Origin: Paenibacillus_E violae
Lineage (GTDB): Bacteria; Bacillota; Bacilli; Paenibacillales; NBRC-103111
Reading direction: 5' to 3'
DNA: 64,000 nt
Assembly: GCF_032461945.1 (NCBI RefSeq)
Contig: NZ_JAWCUD010000006.1
Coordinates: forward strand, 62,001 to 126,000
Both the position numbers and the translations under genes were made by a program. The notes below the pieces were generated by a model. The model was not told the DNA's origin and did no database searches. It was given only the letters and a program-made list of their open reading frames with translations. Each line of letters begins with the position of its first letter. Position 1 is the stretch's first letter. Shown here in pieces: positions 51,137 through 60,071 of the stretch.

Positions 51137-51871
51137 ATGGATGAGGTGCAGCGGGCAGCGGCCACGCAGCAAGAAGTAGTAGCCCCAAAGTTTCATTGGC
51201 TTGCCTACCAGCAGCTTCTAGATTCAGCATTGCCGATCGGGGGCTTCTCACATTCTTTTGGTTTGGAAACGTTGGTTCAGCAAGGACGTTTGGAAACCGT
51301 CGATGAGCTTGAGGCTTACATCAGCACCATGCTCCTCCACAGCTGGTCATCATCTGATGCGATGGTGATCAAAGCAGCCTACATGCATATTCCCGAAGGG
51401 GAGTGGAATCAGCTTTGGGCAATTGACCACATGCTGCATGTGCAGCGGGTATCAAGTGAGGCGAGAAGCGGCGTTCAGAAGATGGGACGCAGGCTGCTGC
51501 AGTTATCCCGGGCTATGTATCCCGAAGTGGACTGGAAGTCTTTAGATGAAGCCGTGAAGGACGGGCGCTGCAGTGCCAATCATCCGATGGTACATGGATG
51601 GGTGAGCTATCACCTTAGCGTCCCGCTGGATCAAGCGGTGGAGGGTTACCTGTACAGCTGTGTAATGACGTGTATCAACAGTGCTCTCAGGCTCATGTCC
51701 ATGGGGCAAACGCAAGGCCAAATGCTGCTTGCCAAGGTGATTCCGTTGATCGGAAGCCAGTGGCAGCGCGTAGCTCATTTAGATCCTATGGATGCATATA
51801 CAAATTCACCCTCGGCTGATCTGGCGATGATGCAGCACGAGACCCTATATTCGCGGTTGTTCATGTCTTAA
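51137..51871 (+). CDS. ureF: Urease accessory protein UreF
   Basis: 244 residues. UreF segments are DSALPIGGFSHSFGLETLVQ and SSDAMVIKAAYMHI. It forms the UreD-UreF-UreG complex that loads nickel into UreC. The ATG at 51137 has GGTGAT four to five bases upstream. ATGs at 51122 and 51131 lack a site. It lies 18 bases after ureC. Confidence 0.93.
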   Translation: MDEVQRAAATQQEVVAPKFHWLAYQQLLDSALPIGGFSHSFGLETLVQQGRLETVDELEAYISTMLLHSWSSSDAMVIKAAYMHIPEGEWNQLWAIDHMLHVQRVSSEARSGVQKMGRRLLQLSRAMYPEVDWKSLDEAVKDGRCSANHPMVHGWVSYHLSVPLDQAVEGYLYSCVMTCINSALRLMSMGQTQGQMLLAKVIPLIGSQWQRVAHLDPMDAYTNSPSADLAMMQHETLYSRLFMS

Positions 51872-51894
51872 CTCAAATTCAAGGAGGAATGGCT

Positions 51895-52557
51895 ATGTGT
51901 CAAGGACAAGGTCATCATCATCACCATCAATGGGAGAAACCGTCTGTGGATCGAAGCCGTCCAATGCGTATTGGAATCGGTGGGCCTGTCGGCTCCGGCA
52001 AAACAGCTTTAGTCGAGCGTCTGGCACGCAAACTAGGCGACCGTTTCAGTATTGCGGTGATTACGAATGATATCTACACGAAGGAAGATGCTCGTATTTT
52101 GATAAGCTCGGAGGCATTGCCTGAAGATCGCATTATCGGGGTGGAGACAGGTGGATGCCCGCATACGGCAATTCGTGAAGATGCTTCCATGAATTTCGAA
52201 GCGATTGAAGAGCTGGAGCAACGTTTTGAGCATCTCGATATCATTTTCATCGAGAGTGGCGGCGATAATTTGGCTGCAGCTTTTAGCCCGGAATTAGTGG
52301 ATCGCTTCATCTATATTATCGATGTCGCTCAAGGGGAGAAAATTCCGCGCAAAGGCGGGCCTGGCATTATGAGATCCGACATGCTCATCATTAACAAGAT
52401 CGATTTGGCTCCTTATGTCGGAGCCAGTCTGGAAGTCATGGACTCGGATACGAAAAAAATGCGCGGCGACCGTCCGTATATTTTCTCCAACCTGATGGGC
52501 GGCACAGGTCTTGATGATATTGTGACATGGGTGGAGCAGGAGTTCAGCCATGCCTAA
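51895..52557 (+). CDS. ureG: Urease accessory GTPase UreG with a His-rich N terminus
   Basis: 220 residues from the ATG at 51895, eight bases after AAGGAGG. The P-loop GPVGSGKTALVERL, the nickel CPH motif in ETGGCPHTAIRED and the switch ESGGDN are intact. Residues 3-10 (QGQGHHHHHQ) carry five consecutive His, probably nickel storage. It delivers nickel to urease using GTP. No ureE is in the operon, so this His cluster may partly replace its role (inference). Confidence 0.95.
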   Translation: MCQGQGHHHHHQWEKPSVDRSRPMRIGIGGPVGSGKTALVERLARKLGDRFSIAVITNDIYTKEDARILISSEALPEDRIIGVETGGCPHTAIREDASMNFEAIEELEQRFEHLDIIFIESGGDNLAAAFSPELVDRFIYIIDVAQGEKIPRKGGPGIMRSDMLIINKIDLAPYVGASLEVMDSDTKKMRGDRPYIFSNLMGGTGLDDIVTWVEQEFSHA

Positions 52558-53404
52558 GGTGACCGGGGAGATCCAGGCAGCATTTGCGGTACGCAGCGGC
52601 GTCACGCAGCTGGTTCACAAATATCACGCCTCCCCGCTCAAAATTGCCAAGACGTTCCGCTACGAGAACGATACGTTCACCGGGGACCAGCCCATGGAAC
52701 AACTGGGCGTTTATATGATGGACTGCTCCCCGGGACTGATGTCAGGGGATCATTACGAAATGAACGTGCGCCTTGAAGAGGGCGCACGTGTTTTTCTAAC
52801 GAACCAATCATTCACGAAGGTTCATCCTTCTTTAGGGGAGCAAGGCAGCACGCAGCGCCAGTCGCTGCATGTGGAGGCGGGGGCGTTGCTGGAGTACATC
52901 CCTGAGCCGCTCATGCTGTACAAAGATGCACAATTCTTCTCTGAAACGGAGGTGCATCTTGCTCCGGGAGCTGCGTGCATATTCTCTGATGTGCTCTGTC
53001 CGGGACGAACACAGAGGGGAGAAATTTTTCAGTACTTACGTTATACGAATCGAATGAAAGTTTGGTATGGCACGGAACTGATTTATTATCAGAACCAGAG
53101 AATTGAGCCCGAAGATATGCAGCTCACAGCCCCTGGGAGTTGGGAGCAGGAAACGCATCTGGGCAATTTGTATATCTTCTCGGATCAGCTTGGGCAGAAA
53201 CACTTAGATGGCCTGTTGACTTGCCTGGAGAAGATAAATGACATTAAACAAGTACGCGTCGGTGCCAGCCTCACTTACAAACACGGGATCATTGTCACGG
53301 CCATGGGGCGGCATGCCTGGCAATTGCAGCACGTCCTTGCTCAAGCTTGGCATGAATTACGCCGCAGCTTGCTTGCTTTAACCCCATTAATGGTTAATAA
53401 ATAG
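52550..53404 (+). CDS. ureD: Urease accessory protein UreD (UreH)
   Basis: 284 residues, overlapping ureG by eight bases. UreD segments include MMDCSPGLMSGDHYEMNVRL and EGARVFLTNQSFTKVHPS. It binds apo-urease and forms a tunnel for nickel with UreF and UreG. It is last of the operon and is followed by a strong terminator. Confidence 0.93.
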   Translation: MPKVTGEIQAAFAVRSGVTQLVHKYHASPLKIAKTFRYENDTFTGDQPMEQLGVYMMDCSPGLMSGDHYEMNVRLEEGARVFLTNQSFTKVHPSLGEQGSTQRQSLHVEAGALLEYIPEPLMLYKDAQFFSETEVHLAPGAACIFSDVLCPGRTQRGEIFQYLRYTNRMKVWYGTELIYYQNQRIEPEDMQLTAPGSWEQETHLGNLYIFSDQLGQKHLDGLLTCLEKINDIKQVRVGASLTYKHGIIVTAMGRHAWQLQHVLAQAWHELRRSLLALTPLMVNK

Positions 53405-53410
53405 GTTGGT

Positions 53411-53436
53411 AGGAGCCCTTAGGGCTCCTTTTTTTG
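53411..53436 (+). terminator. Terminator of the urease operon
   Basis: AGGAGCCCT and AGGGCTCCT form a perfect stem around T, followed by about seven T residues. Confidence 0.92.
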
Positions 53437-53457
53437 ACGCGAGTTTCTCCTGTCAGA

Positions 53458-53633
53458 GGAACTACAGGGTGCTATTTCGTCAAAATTGGATCTTTTTCGC
53501 GCGGAGGGGAACTGTGGACCGCTAATTGTCCGTTTTCTAGAAGAAAACGGGATGAGGCGGTCAAATAAGGCCTTGTAGTTCCGCTCGAAAGCGGAAACGG
53601 GCTGGATTTGCTAGAATAGTGGCCTGTAGTTCC
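53458..53633. repeat. Palindromic intergenic element
   Basis: The 529-base gap between ureD and ctaB holds this 176-base structured block. Its ends are an inverted repeat: GGAACTACAGG (53458-53468) and CCTGTAGTTCC (53623-53633). Inside are nested hairpins: GACCGC/GCGGTC (53517-53522, 53557-53562) around CCGTTTTCT/AGAAAACGG (53530-53538, 53542-53550), and CCGCT/AGCGG (53581-53594). A CTTGTAGTTCC copy lies at about 53572-53582. It has no protein-coding frame of note and looks like a small non-autonomous repeat of the kind seen between genes in this group. Copy number is unknown. The remaining 300 bases hold a second small hairpin region (about 53747-53770), but no gene. Confidence 0.55.
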
Positions 53634-53933
53634 TTTCCTACAAGGACGACGAAGTCACTTATCCTTGTTTCGCTACCGCGCGATGTGGCGATTCGTGTAC
53701 TCGTTAGCGGTGGAACTGGAATTTTATACAGCTTAATGGCGTGGTATGACCGAAAATGCGGTCTTTTTTCCATTGGGAGAGAATGGTAAGTTTAATTTAC
53801 ACGCATACTGGAAGGAGAATCGACAATATCATGACATCTGCCCCCACTTCATTGTCAAACCGTGTAGGGGTTGGTATGATAAATGAGATTATAAATAAAT
53901 AGCTCGGAAGTTCGATATAGAGGAGGGCAAGAC

Positions 53934-54911
53934 GTGGAAAATCAAGCTAGTTACGAAAGCGTTTCTAACGATTCGACACCAGGTTCCGCTCGGAACGAAG
54001 CCATAGATGCCGTTAATAAGTCAACATCTGCAGAGCCTGTGACGTTAAAAGATTTTTATCGCCTGGTGAAGCCGGGGATTATTTATTCCAACCTAATGAC
54101 GGCTTTCGCCGGATATTGGATGGCCGCTCGCTGGGACGTAAGTTGGGCCCATTTACTTTTTACCATGCTCGGAACGGCTCTTGTCATGGCAGGCGGTACG
54201 GTGCTGAATAATTACTTGGACCGTGAAATGGACGCCAAAATGGAGCGGACGCAGAACAGAGCGCTTCCTAGTGGACGACTCGGACCCAATGTCGTGTTAT
54301 GGTACGGCATTATTCTGGGAACGATCGGACTAGCTGTCCTCTACTTTGGAGCAGCTTCGCCGCTTGCAACATTGATCGGGTTAATAGGCTTGTTCTTGTA
54401 TGTCTGGCTCTACACGGCATGGTTCAAAAGAACCTCAGTCTGGAGTACATTCGTAGGCGCATTCTCTGGTGCGACGCCACCGGTCATCGGTTACTGCGCA
54501 GTTAGCGGTACGGTGGATTTAGGTGCTATCTTGGTGTTCCTCTTCTTATTTCTATGGCAGCCGCCGCATTTCTGGGCGCTGGGCATTCGCCGCATGGAAG
54601 AATATCGGGCTGCTGGATTCCCGCTTTTACCGGTCGTCAAAGGATCATACGTGACTAAGATTTCCATGGTCCGTTATGTGGTCCTGCTCGTTCCGGTTAC
54701 CGTTATGTTGACCGCTTACGGTTATGAAGGATACCTCTTCTTAATTGGCTCCACGATTCTCGGATTAATCTGGGTGTTCATGAGTGTGAAGGGTTTCAAA
54801 GCAACAGGTGAAGCTGAAGTTGTATGGGCGAAACGCATGTTTCTTTTCTCGATTATGTATCTAACACTTTTATCGATCCTCATGGTCATTGATACGGTAA
54901 AGATTAGCTAG
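53934..54911 (+). CDS. ctaB: Protoheme IX farnesyltransferase (heme O synthase)
   Basis: 325 residues with about eight to nine membrane helices. The UbiA-type active-site motif is NNYLDREMDAKMERTQNR with RALPSGRL. It attaches farnesyl to heme B to give heme O for the terminal oxidase. The GTG at 53934 follows AGGAGGG. A 40-residue acidic N-terminal extension precedes the first helix. A Sco gene follows 10 bases later. Confidence 0.93.
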   Translation: MENQASYESVSNDSTPGSARNEAIDAVNKSTSAEPVTLKDFYRLVKPGIIYSNLMTAFAGYWMAARWDVSWAHLLFTMLGTALVMAGGTVLNNYLDREMDAKMERTQNRALPSGRLGPNVVLWYGIILGTIGLAVLYFGAASPLATLIGLIGLFLYVWLYTAWFKRTSVWSTFVGAFSGATPPVIGYCAVSGTVDLGAILVFLFLFLWQPPHFWALGIRRMEEYRAAGFPLLPVVKGSYVTKISMVRYVVLLVPVTVMLTAYGYEGYLFLIGSTILGLIWVFMSVKGFKATGEAEVVWAKRMFLFSIMYLTLLSILMVIDTVKIS

Positions 54912-54921
54912 TGAAGGACGG

Positions 54922-55563
54922 ATGACAAGAATGAGTACATTTTTTGAAAAAAATTGGTTCAAGCTGGCGCTGGGCGCTATCTTGATTGCAATGATTGCTT
55001 CATTTGCTTATAAGCTTTGGGTGAACAGCAGCGAACCGGATCAACGCTTGACGGCGATGAAGCAATCTCCATCTTTTCAACTGCAAGACTTGGATGGGAA
55101 GACCGTTGCTTCCGCTGATACCGATGGCAAAGTAAGGCTCGTTTATTTCTTCTATTCTTTTTGCCCGGACGTTTGTATGCCGACAACTTTCTTGTTGACG
55201 CAAGTCCAGGATGCTTTGAAGAAAAAAGAGCTGTTCGGCACGAAATCCGAAATTATCTCCATCACCGTTGATCCGAACCGGGATACACCGGCTGTTCTCA
55301 AGGAGTTCGGAAGCAAGTTTGAGTCCAAGCCTGATCCAAGCGGATGGATGTTCCTCCGGGGGGAAGAAGCGAAGACCCACAAGCTGGCTGAGGACTTCGG
55401 CATCATGGTCATTAAGGAGAAGGACGGAAACTTCTCTCACTCCAATGCTATTTTACTTGTTGATAAAAAAGGGAAATTGCGCAATTATTATGATGCAAGC
55501 AATCCGGAACTCGATGCGAACCATATTGTCAAAGATGTGGTAACCTTGTCCAAAGAGAAATAA
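54922..55563 (+). CDS. SCO1/SenC copper chaperone
   Basis: 213 residues. One N-terminal membrane anchor precedes a thioredoxin-like domain. The copper ligands are CPDVC (CxxxC near residue 77) and a His in FSHSNAILL. It delivers copper to the CuA site of cytochrome oxidase. The ATG at 54922 is 10 bases after ctaB, so the pair is probably one operon. Confidence 0.92.
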   Translation: MTRMSTFFEKNWFKLALGAILIAMIASFAYKLWVNSSEPDQRLTAMKQSPSFQLQDLDGKTVASADTDGKVRLVYFFYSFCPDVCMPTTFLLTQVQDALKKKELFGTKSEIISITVDPNRDTPAVLKEFGSKFESKPDPSGWMFLRGEEAKTHKLAEDFGIMVIKEKDGNFSHSNAILLVDKKGKLRNYYDASNPELDANHIVKDVVTLSKEK

Positions 55564-55577
55564 GTTAACGACATCAA

Positions 55578-55931
55578 CTATTCAAAAGCAGGATCTGGTG
55601 AAGGGTAGATAATATACTCCTCCAGGCCTGCTTTTTCTAATTGCTGAATCAGGTATTCCTCTGGTGTTCCCTCGACTCCCGCATATCCTTTGCGCGTATA
55701 GATTTGTTCGGCATCCGGGAACGTATCCCGCAGTAGAAAGCGTATTTTTTTACCCGAAGAGTCATTATCCGTAAACAAATAAACCTGCTTGTCTCCGGCT
55801 TTTTTTCGTAGTTCTTCCAAGGTTTGCGAGCTAGGTGTTCCGAAGGTGCAAAGAATCTGGACGCTATCGTCAACGACGCGCTTTAAGCGGCTTTTGTCGT
55901 TTTTGCCTTCTACAATGATTGTGATCGACAT
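55578..55931 (-). CDS. yusF: TOPRIM-domain protein (YusF-like)
   Basis: 117 residues. TOPRIM motifs are VEGKND (Glu near residue 8) and YLFTDNDSSGKKIRF. The RNase M5/primase-like fold suggests nucleic acid or nucleotide work, but the role of YusF is unknown. It is convergent with the Sco gene. Confidence 0.85.
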   Translation of the reverse strand: MSITIIVEGKNDKSRLKRVVDDSVQILCTFGTPSSQTLEELRKKAGDKQVYLFTDNDSSGKKIRFLLRDTFPDAEQIYTRKGYAGVEGTPEEYLIQQLEKAGLEEYIIYPSPDPAFE

Positions 55932-56061
55932 GGGCTATCCTCCATCAGGTTTTTTTGTAGTATAACCCGTTTTTGTACGCGATCCAAGGATTCCATTCGA
56001 CGTTTGCCTAAATAATACACTGCCATTTCCCGGGAAATGACAGAGATTGACAGCACAAAGA

Positions 56062-56083
56062 CGGCTTGCACATGTCAAGCCGC
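56062..56083 (-). terminator. Weak hairpin downstream of the MFS gene
   Basis: CGGCTTG (56062-56068) and CAAGCCG (56076-56082) form a 7-bp stem without a clear T-run. Confidence 0.35.
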
Positions 56084-56099
56084 CATGAACAGGGAAGCG

Positions 56100-57266
56100 T
56101 TATGTCGTAACCGGCGATTTAAACGATCGCAAGGGTAAAAGCGAAAGTGCCAGCATGAGGATGAAGAAGGCGATGAAATAAGAGGAAATATGGTCGCGAA
56201 GCTGCCCAGCCATCATTGGGCCGATAAAGGCGCCAACGGAATAAGAAATCGAGAGCAAAGAAAAGACGCGGCCATACCGGCTGCTGCTGGTAATGCTGGC
56301 AAGCAATGCAGCTAATGCGGGATAAATGACACCTTTGGCCATTCCGATCAGGAAGAGGGAAACAGGTAAAGGGATAGGCCACTGGATGGCTAAGCCGAAG
56401 AAAACTACAGCTAACGACAAGCTTCCACAGACGGTCCGGATAAATGGTGAAACCTTGTTAAGGAACCAGAATGAGATACTCAGCAGAGCGCCTAAGCTAA
56501 TCAATGTAAAAAATACACCGGAGGTGAGAATGGATTCTCTAGCGGATTCCATAAGCGGCAGCTCAAAGAATAAAATGCCTTGCGAGCAGGAAAGCGCCAT
56601 TGGAATAAGAAAAAATAGCCAAGGAACGGACGCGCCGACAGGAAAGTTGGCATCCTCATCCGGCATCCCGTGGCCGTGATGATCCAAAACTTGAAGCTTG
56701 CCGGCGGACTGGCTCAGCAGCTGTTTCTCTTTGACACCAAAGATAGCCAGGAATCCCGTTATGATCAGAATCCAGCCCAACACGGAAAAAGCGGTTGTAA
56801 AACCGATTTTGGCAACCAGAATGGCTCCAGCCGCTGGAGAAACCACGGAAGCTAATGTGTGGACCAGGCCATTTCCCGCCATCAGCTTACTTTGTTGGAT
56901 GCGGTCTTTGGCGATGCGTGCCAGTAGTGACAAGCAGGCCGGCGATAAGAAGGCAAGTACAAATCCGCTTATGGAACGAATGTAGAGCAGGTGCCATGGA
57001 TCTTTTACATTCGATTGAAAAAGTAAGATGATCCCTGCTACAATCAGGCTAAAGACAATGAAAAATTTGCTGCCGTATTTGTCCACGCCATAGCCAGCGA
57101 TGAGATTGCCAGGCAAGTGCGTGATCGAGTATACGCCCATGATTAGCCCTATAAAGGAAGGAGCGGCCCCTAAGGATAAGGCGAAAGGTGACAGAATCGG
57201 GTACTGTGCGTGCAAATCAAAAAAAGCCACAAACATAAATAAGTACAGCCAAAGGGCTGTTCGCAT
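56100..57266 (-). CDS. MFS transporter
   Basis: 388 residues from the ATG at 57266, behind AAGGTGGTGAG. About twelve membrane helices; the loop motif GYGVDKYGSKFFIVFSL matches the MFS A motif (GxxxDRxGRR-like). A central loop has an HHGHGMPDEDAN segment. Similar to multidrug or sugar exporters; the substrate is unknown. It stands alone. Confidence 0.85.
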   Translation of the reverse strand: MRTALWLYLFMFVAFFDLHAQYPILSPFALSLGAAPSFIGLIMGVYSITHLPGNLIAGYGVDKYGSKFFIVFSLIVAGIILLFQSNVKDPWHLLYIRSISGFVLAFLSPACLSLLARIAKDRIQQSKLMAGNGLVHTLASVVSPAAGAILVAKIGFTTAFSVLGWILIITGFLAIFGVKEKQLLSQSAGKLQVLDHHGHGMPDEDANFPVGASVPWLFFLIPMALSCSQGILFFELPLMESARESILTSGVFFTLISLGALLSISFWFLNKVSPFIRTVCGSLSLAVVFFGLAIQWPIPLPVSLFLIGMAKGVIYPALAALLASITSSSRYGRVFSLLSISYSVGAFIGPMMAGQLRDHISSYFIAFFILMLALSLLPLRSFKSPVTT

Positions 57267-57370
57267 GTGCTCACCACCTTGTTTAGACTTGTCTCTTCTT
57301 AAGATGTACGCCGCTCGTCCGATGGATATGACCTTTCCGTATAATTGACACAATTGGGATGGAGGAAGTT

Positions 57371-57526
57371 ATGGATTCATATGTGATTCTTTTGCTTGCT
57401 TGCGTCGCTGTATTTCTAGTATTCCGGCTCCGGCAGTCCTTTCGCAAAACGAGAGGCAGAGTCGATCAAACGGATGAAATTCAGCGAAAACTGGCGCAGT
57501 TAAAGAAAAAAAGGGATGAAGACTAA
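57371..57526 (+). CDS. Small membrane-anchored protein (51 aa)
   Basis: 51 residues. One N-terminal helix (YVILLLACVAVFLVF) is followed by a highly charged segment rich in Lys, Arg, Glu and Gln (RRGRVDQTDEIQRKLAQLKK in part). A strong GGAGGAAG site precedes the ATG. It is separated from the next gene by 54 bases and oriented with the following group. Family unknown. Confidence 0.6.
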   Translation: MDSYVILLLACVAVFLVFRLRQSFRKTRGRVDQTDEIQRKLAQLKKKRDED

Positions 57527-57580
57527 GGATTCCCTGTAGTATGATAGGGATGGACTTTTGGATAAACAGGAGGGGTTCTT

Positions 57581-58012
57581 TTGGATCAGTGGATTTCATT
57601 CGCACAGGATCGTTGGTATTTACTAGTTGCTGCTATTATTGTTTTATTTATTGTTATCGGGATTGTAAAAACAGTCGTTAAATGGATTGTTGTCCTTGTC
57701 GTAGTTGGTGCTCTCGTCGTTTATGGAGCAAGTTATAAGGATAAAATAAAGGATATTGGGACAAGCGTCGTATCCCAGGTTGGCGATGAGGTCAAAGATA
57801 AAGCGATTAATGCGTTAACTTCGGAAGCCAAAGAAGCGCAATTCAAAGCAAATTCGGACGGTTCTTTTATCGTTTCGACGAAGAGTCTGAAAGTTGAAGG
57901 CAAAGCAGGAAGCGATGAAGTGCAGGTTACTTTTCTAGGCAAAACTTTTAAAATGAATGCGAATGCGGCAGTAAATGCTTTCATTGAGCAAGCGAAGAAA
58001 AACGCAGGTTAG
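57581..58012 (+). CDS. Membrane protein with soluble C-terminal domain (143 aa)
   Basis: 143 residues. Two membrane helices (about 10-55) lead into a Lys/Asp-rich soluble region and a beta-rich end (SFIVSTKSLKVEGKAGSDEV). The TTG at 57581 is behind AGGAGGGG. I do not recognise the family. It is 30 bases before the transglutaminase-like gene and likely co-transcribed. Confidence 0.65.
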   Translation: MDQWISFAQDRWYLLVAAIIVLFIVIGIVKTVVKWIVVLVVVGALVVYGASYKDKIKDIGTSVVSQVGDEVKDKAINALTSEAKEAQFKANSDGSFIVSTKSLKVEGKAGSDEVQVTFLGKTFKMNANAAVNAFIEQAKKNAG

Positions 58013-58042
58013 TAGAAAAATAAGTAAGGATGGTGAGCAGTC

Positions 58043-59191
58043 ATGACGGATATTTCCTGGTTCAAAGCCAATTCAATAAACTTCATATCCATTGTGATTG
58101 TGCTCACTTTCGCAGGCTCTGTCCTTCAGGGCTTTTTCCGAGGCGGGTCTGGGTCCGCCAAACATCTGCTCTCCATGCTCGTGGAAGCGGTGGTCGTCAT
58201 CTTGTCCATGTTCGTTGCGTGGAAAGGTGTGCAGCTCGTATCACCTTTGCTTCAAACCTGGCTGAAGGGTCAGAATCTGCAAGTGCCATCCGTAGAGATT
58301 AGCGCTCTCAAACAAGCGTATTATACGGCTCTGACAAGCATTCGAGATTTCGCGTTACTGCGTTTCGGCGTATTGTTTTTGCTTGGCTATATGATTGTGA
58401 AGCAGCTTCTGAACCTGCTGATTGATCCGCTCATCGGACCCTGGCTGGCTCATCGCGACCCTTATCGGGAACGCAGCCATTCGTTTATTTCCTCGGTTTC
58501 CGGGGGCGCCATCGGCTCTGTGGCCGGTTTTGCGCGTGCGCTCATTCTTATTGCCGTTTTGTTCATCTATGTCACTCTATTCCCGCATTCGATGGTAACC
58601 CCTTATATCGAGTCTTCTCAGATGTATCAAAAAGGGGCGAAGGAAGTTATTTCTCCCTTCACCGGGGATTTCATCGCCGATAAGGTGCCGGTATTTACCC
58701 GGGCGGTGGAGCAGGAATTTACGAATATTTTACAACGAAAATATGAAGTTCTGGATGCGAAGGTCCCTGGCAACATCGTAGATGCGGCCAAAGAAGTAAC
58801 CGCCAGCGGAACCACGGACGAAGAGAAGGCGAAGCTGCTGTACAATTGGGTGGGCAGCCGAGTCCATTATGATTGGGACAAAGTGAAGCTGTATGAAGAA
58901 CAGCGTATTTGGAAGGAACAGACACCGGAAGATACGTTCAATACGCGTGAAGGCGTGTGTATCGATTATTCAAGGCTATACGCCCAAATGGCAAGAGCAG
59001 TAGGGCTGGATGTGAAGGTCGTAACTGGCCTTGGATATGACGGACAGGGCAGTTATGGACCCCACGCTTGGAACGAAGTGTACCTGAAGGAGTCCAAAAT
59101 TTGGGTGCCTCTGGATTCCACTTGGGTAGCCAGTGGAGGCAACTGGTTCAATCCGCCGAATTTTGACCAAACGCATATTAGAGATGTTTAA
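58043..59191 (+). CDS. Membrane transglutaminase-like protein with CvpA-like N terminus
   Basis: 382 residues. Four to five membrane helices (about 10-185), with RGG and RxFGVLFL-type segments, resemble CvpA proteins in layout (inference). An extracellular-looking C-terminal domain (about 240-375) has the transglutaminase core: Cys306 in GVCIDYSRLY, His in GPHAWNEVYL and Asp in PLDSTW. It probably acts on cell-wall or surface peptides or proteins. It follows the 143-aa gene by 30 bases. Confidence 0.8.
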   Translation: MTDISWFKANSINFISIVIVLTFAGSVLQGFFRGGSGSAKHLLSMLVEAVVVILSMFVAWKGVQLVSPLLQTWLKGQNLQVPSVEISALKQAYYTALTSIRDFALLRFGVLFLLGYMIVKQLLNLLIDPLIGPWLAHRDPYRERSHSFISSVSGGAIGSVAGFARALILIAVLFIYVTLFPHSMVTPYIESSQMYQKGAKEVISPFTGDFIADKVPVFTRAVEQEFTNILQRKYEVLDAKVPGNIVDAAKEVTASGTTDEEKAKLLYNWVGSRVHYDWDKVKLYEEQRIWKEQTPEDTFNTREGVCIDYSRLYAQMARAVGLDVKVVTGLGYDGQGSYGPHAWNEVYLKESKIWVPLDSTWVASGGNWFNPPNFDQTHIRDV

Positions 59192-59219
59192 TCCTATTTA
59201 AGATTAATAAAAGGAAGTA

Positions 59220-59257
59220 AAACGCCTTCTCACGGACATCCGGGGGGAGGCGTTTTT
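59220..59257 (+). terminator. Terminator of the transglutaminase-like gene
   Basis: AACGCCTTCTC and GGGGAGGCGTT form a stem with a loose loop, followed by TTTT. Confidence 0.75.
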
Positions 59258-59331
59258 GTGGTTTTTCTCATCCTTTCGTAAATGTGGTAAACTATTAAAA
59301 GTGCTATTTTTGAGAACATGAAGGAGTTTGT

Positions 59332-60057
59332 ATGTCTAAATCCATTCAGGAATATCCAATGATTTACTTAGATGCCGGGGACACGCTGTTAACGATTCCC
59401 GCAGCCCAGACCATTTTGAAGCAATACCTGCAATTGCGCGCTGTAGAGCGGAATGAGGATCATATCAGTGAACTGTTTACGGAGGCTTTCCGTCTATTTT
59501 ATTATGTGAACAAGCAAGATAATTTCATTGTGTGTTCTCCGGAGTCAGATCGTGAATTCTGGGTCAACCTATATAAATATGTGCTGCATAAGCTGGGCAT
59601 CCATGAGGAATGGACAGAGGAAGAAATTTTCAACTGCTGCCACGAACTGTACGACATTTATACCGCACCTGAGTACTACGAATTGTTTGATGATGTTAAG
59701 CCTTTTCTCGAGCGACTTCAAGCCCAGGGTTTTAGAATAGGAATTATTAGCAATTTTGCACCGACATTGAAGGCTATTTTAGAGGATAAAGGGATTCTGC
59801 ACTATTTTGATCCTGTACTCGTGTCGACAGAGGTTGGTCTTGAGAAGCCGGATCCGGCTATTTTCCAACTTGCCCTGGAACGTGCGGGTGTAGCGGCCAA
59901 GGATGTCCTCTATATCGGCGATCACGAAACGAACGATGTGTGGGCGCCGAGTCAAGTCGGCATCGATGCGGTTCGCATTATCCGTTACGACTACCATACC
60001 GGGGAGGGTATACGATCCCTGTTAGAGCTTTTTGATGATCAGCAAGCTATTGTGTAA
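59332..60057 (+). CDS. HAD-family hydrolase (HAD-IA)
   Basis: 241 residues. HAD motifs are DAGDTLLT (nucleophile Asp near residue 13), SNFAPTLK, KPDPAIFQLA and GDHETNDV. The large cap insertion between motif I and II is of the HAD-IA type. Substrate unknown. It is 14 bases before the first PBP gene and in the same direction. Confidence 0.85.
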   Translation: MSKSIQEYPMIYLDAGDTLLTIPAAQTILKQYLQLRAVERNEDHISELFTEAFRLFYYVNKQDNFIVCSPESDREFWVNLYKYVLHKLGIHEEWTEEEIFNCCHELYDIYTAPEYYELFDDVKPFLERLQAQGFRIGIISNFAPTLKAILEDKGILHYFDPVLVSTEVGLEKPDPAIFQLALERAGVAAKDVLYIGDHETNDVWAPSQVGIDAVRIIRYDYHTGEGIRSLLELFDDQQAIV

Positions 60058-60071
60058 GAAAGGATCTGAGT

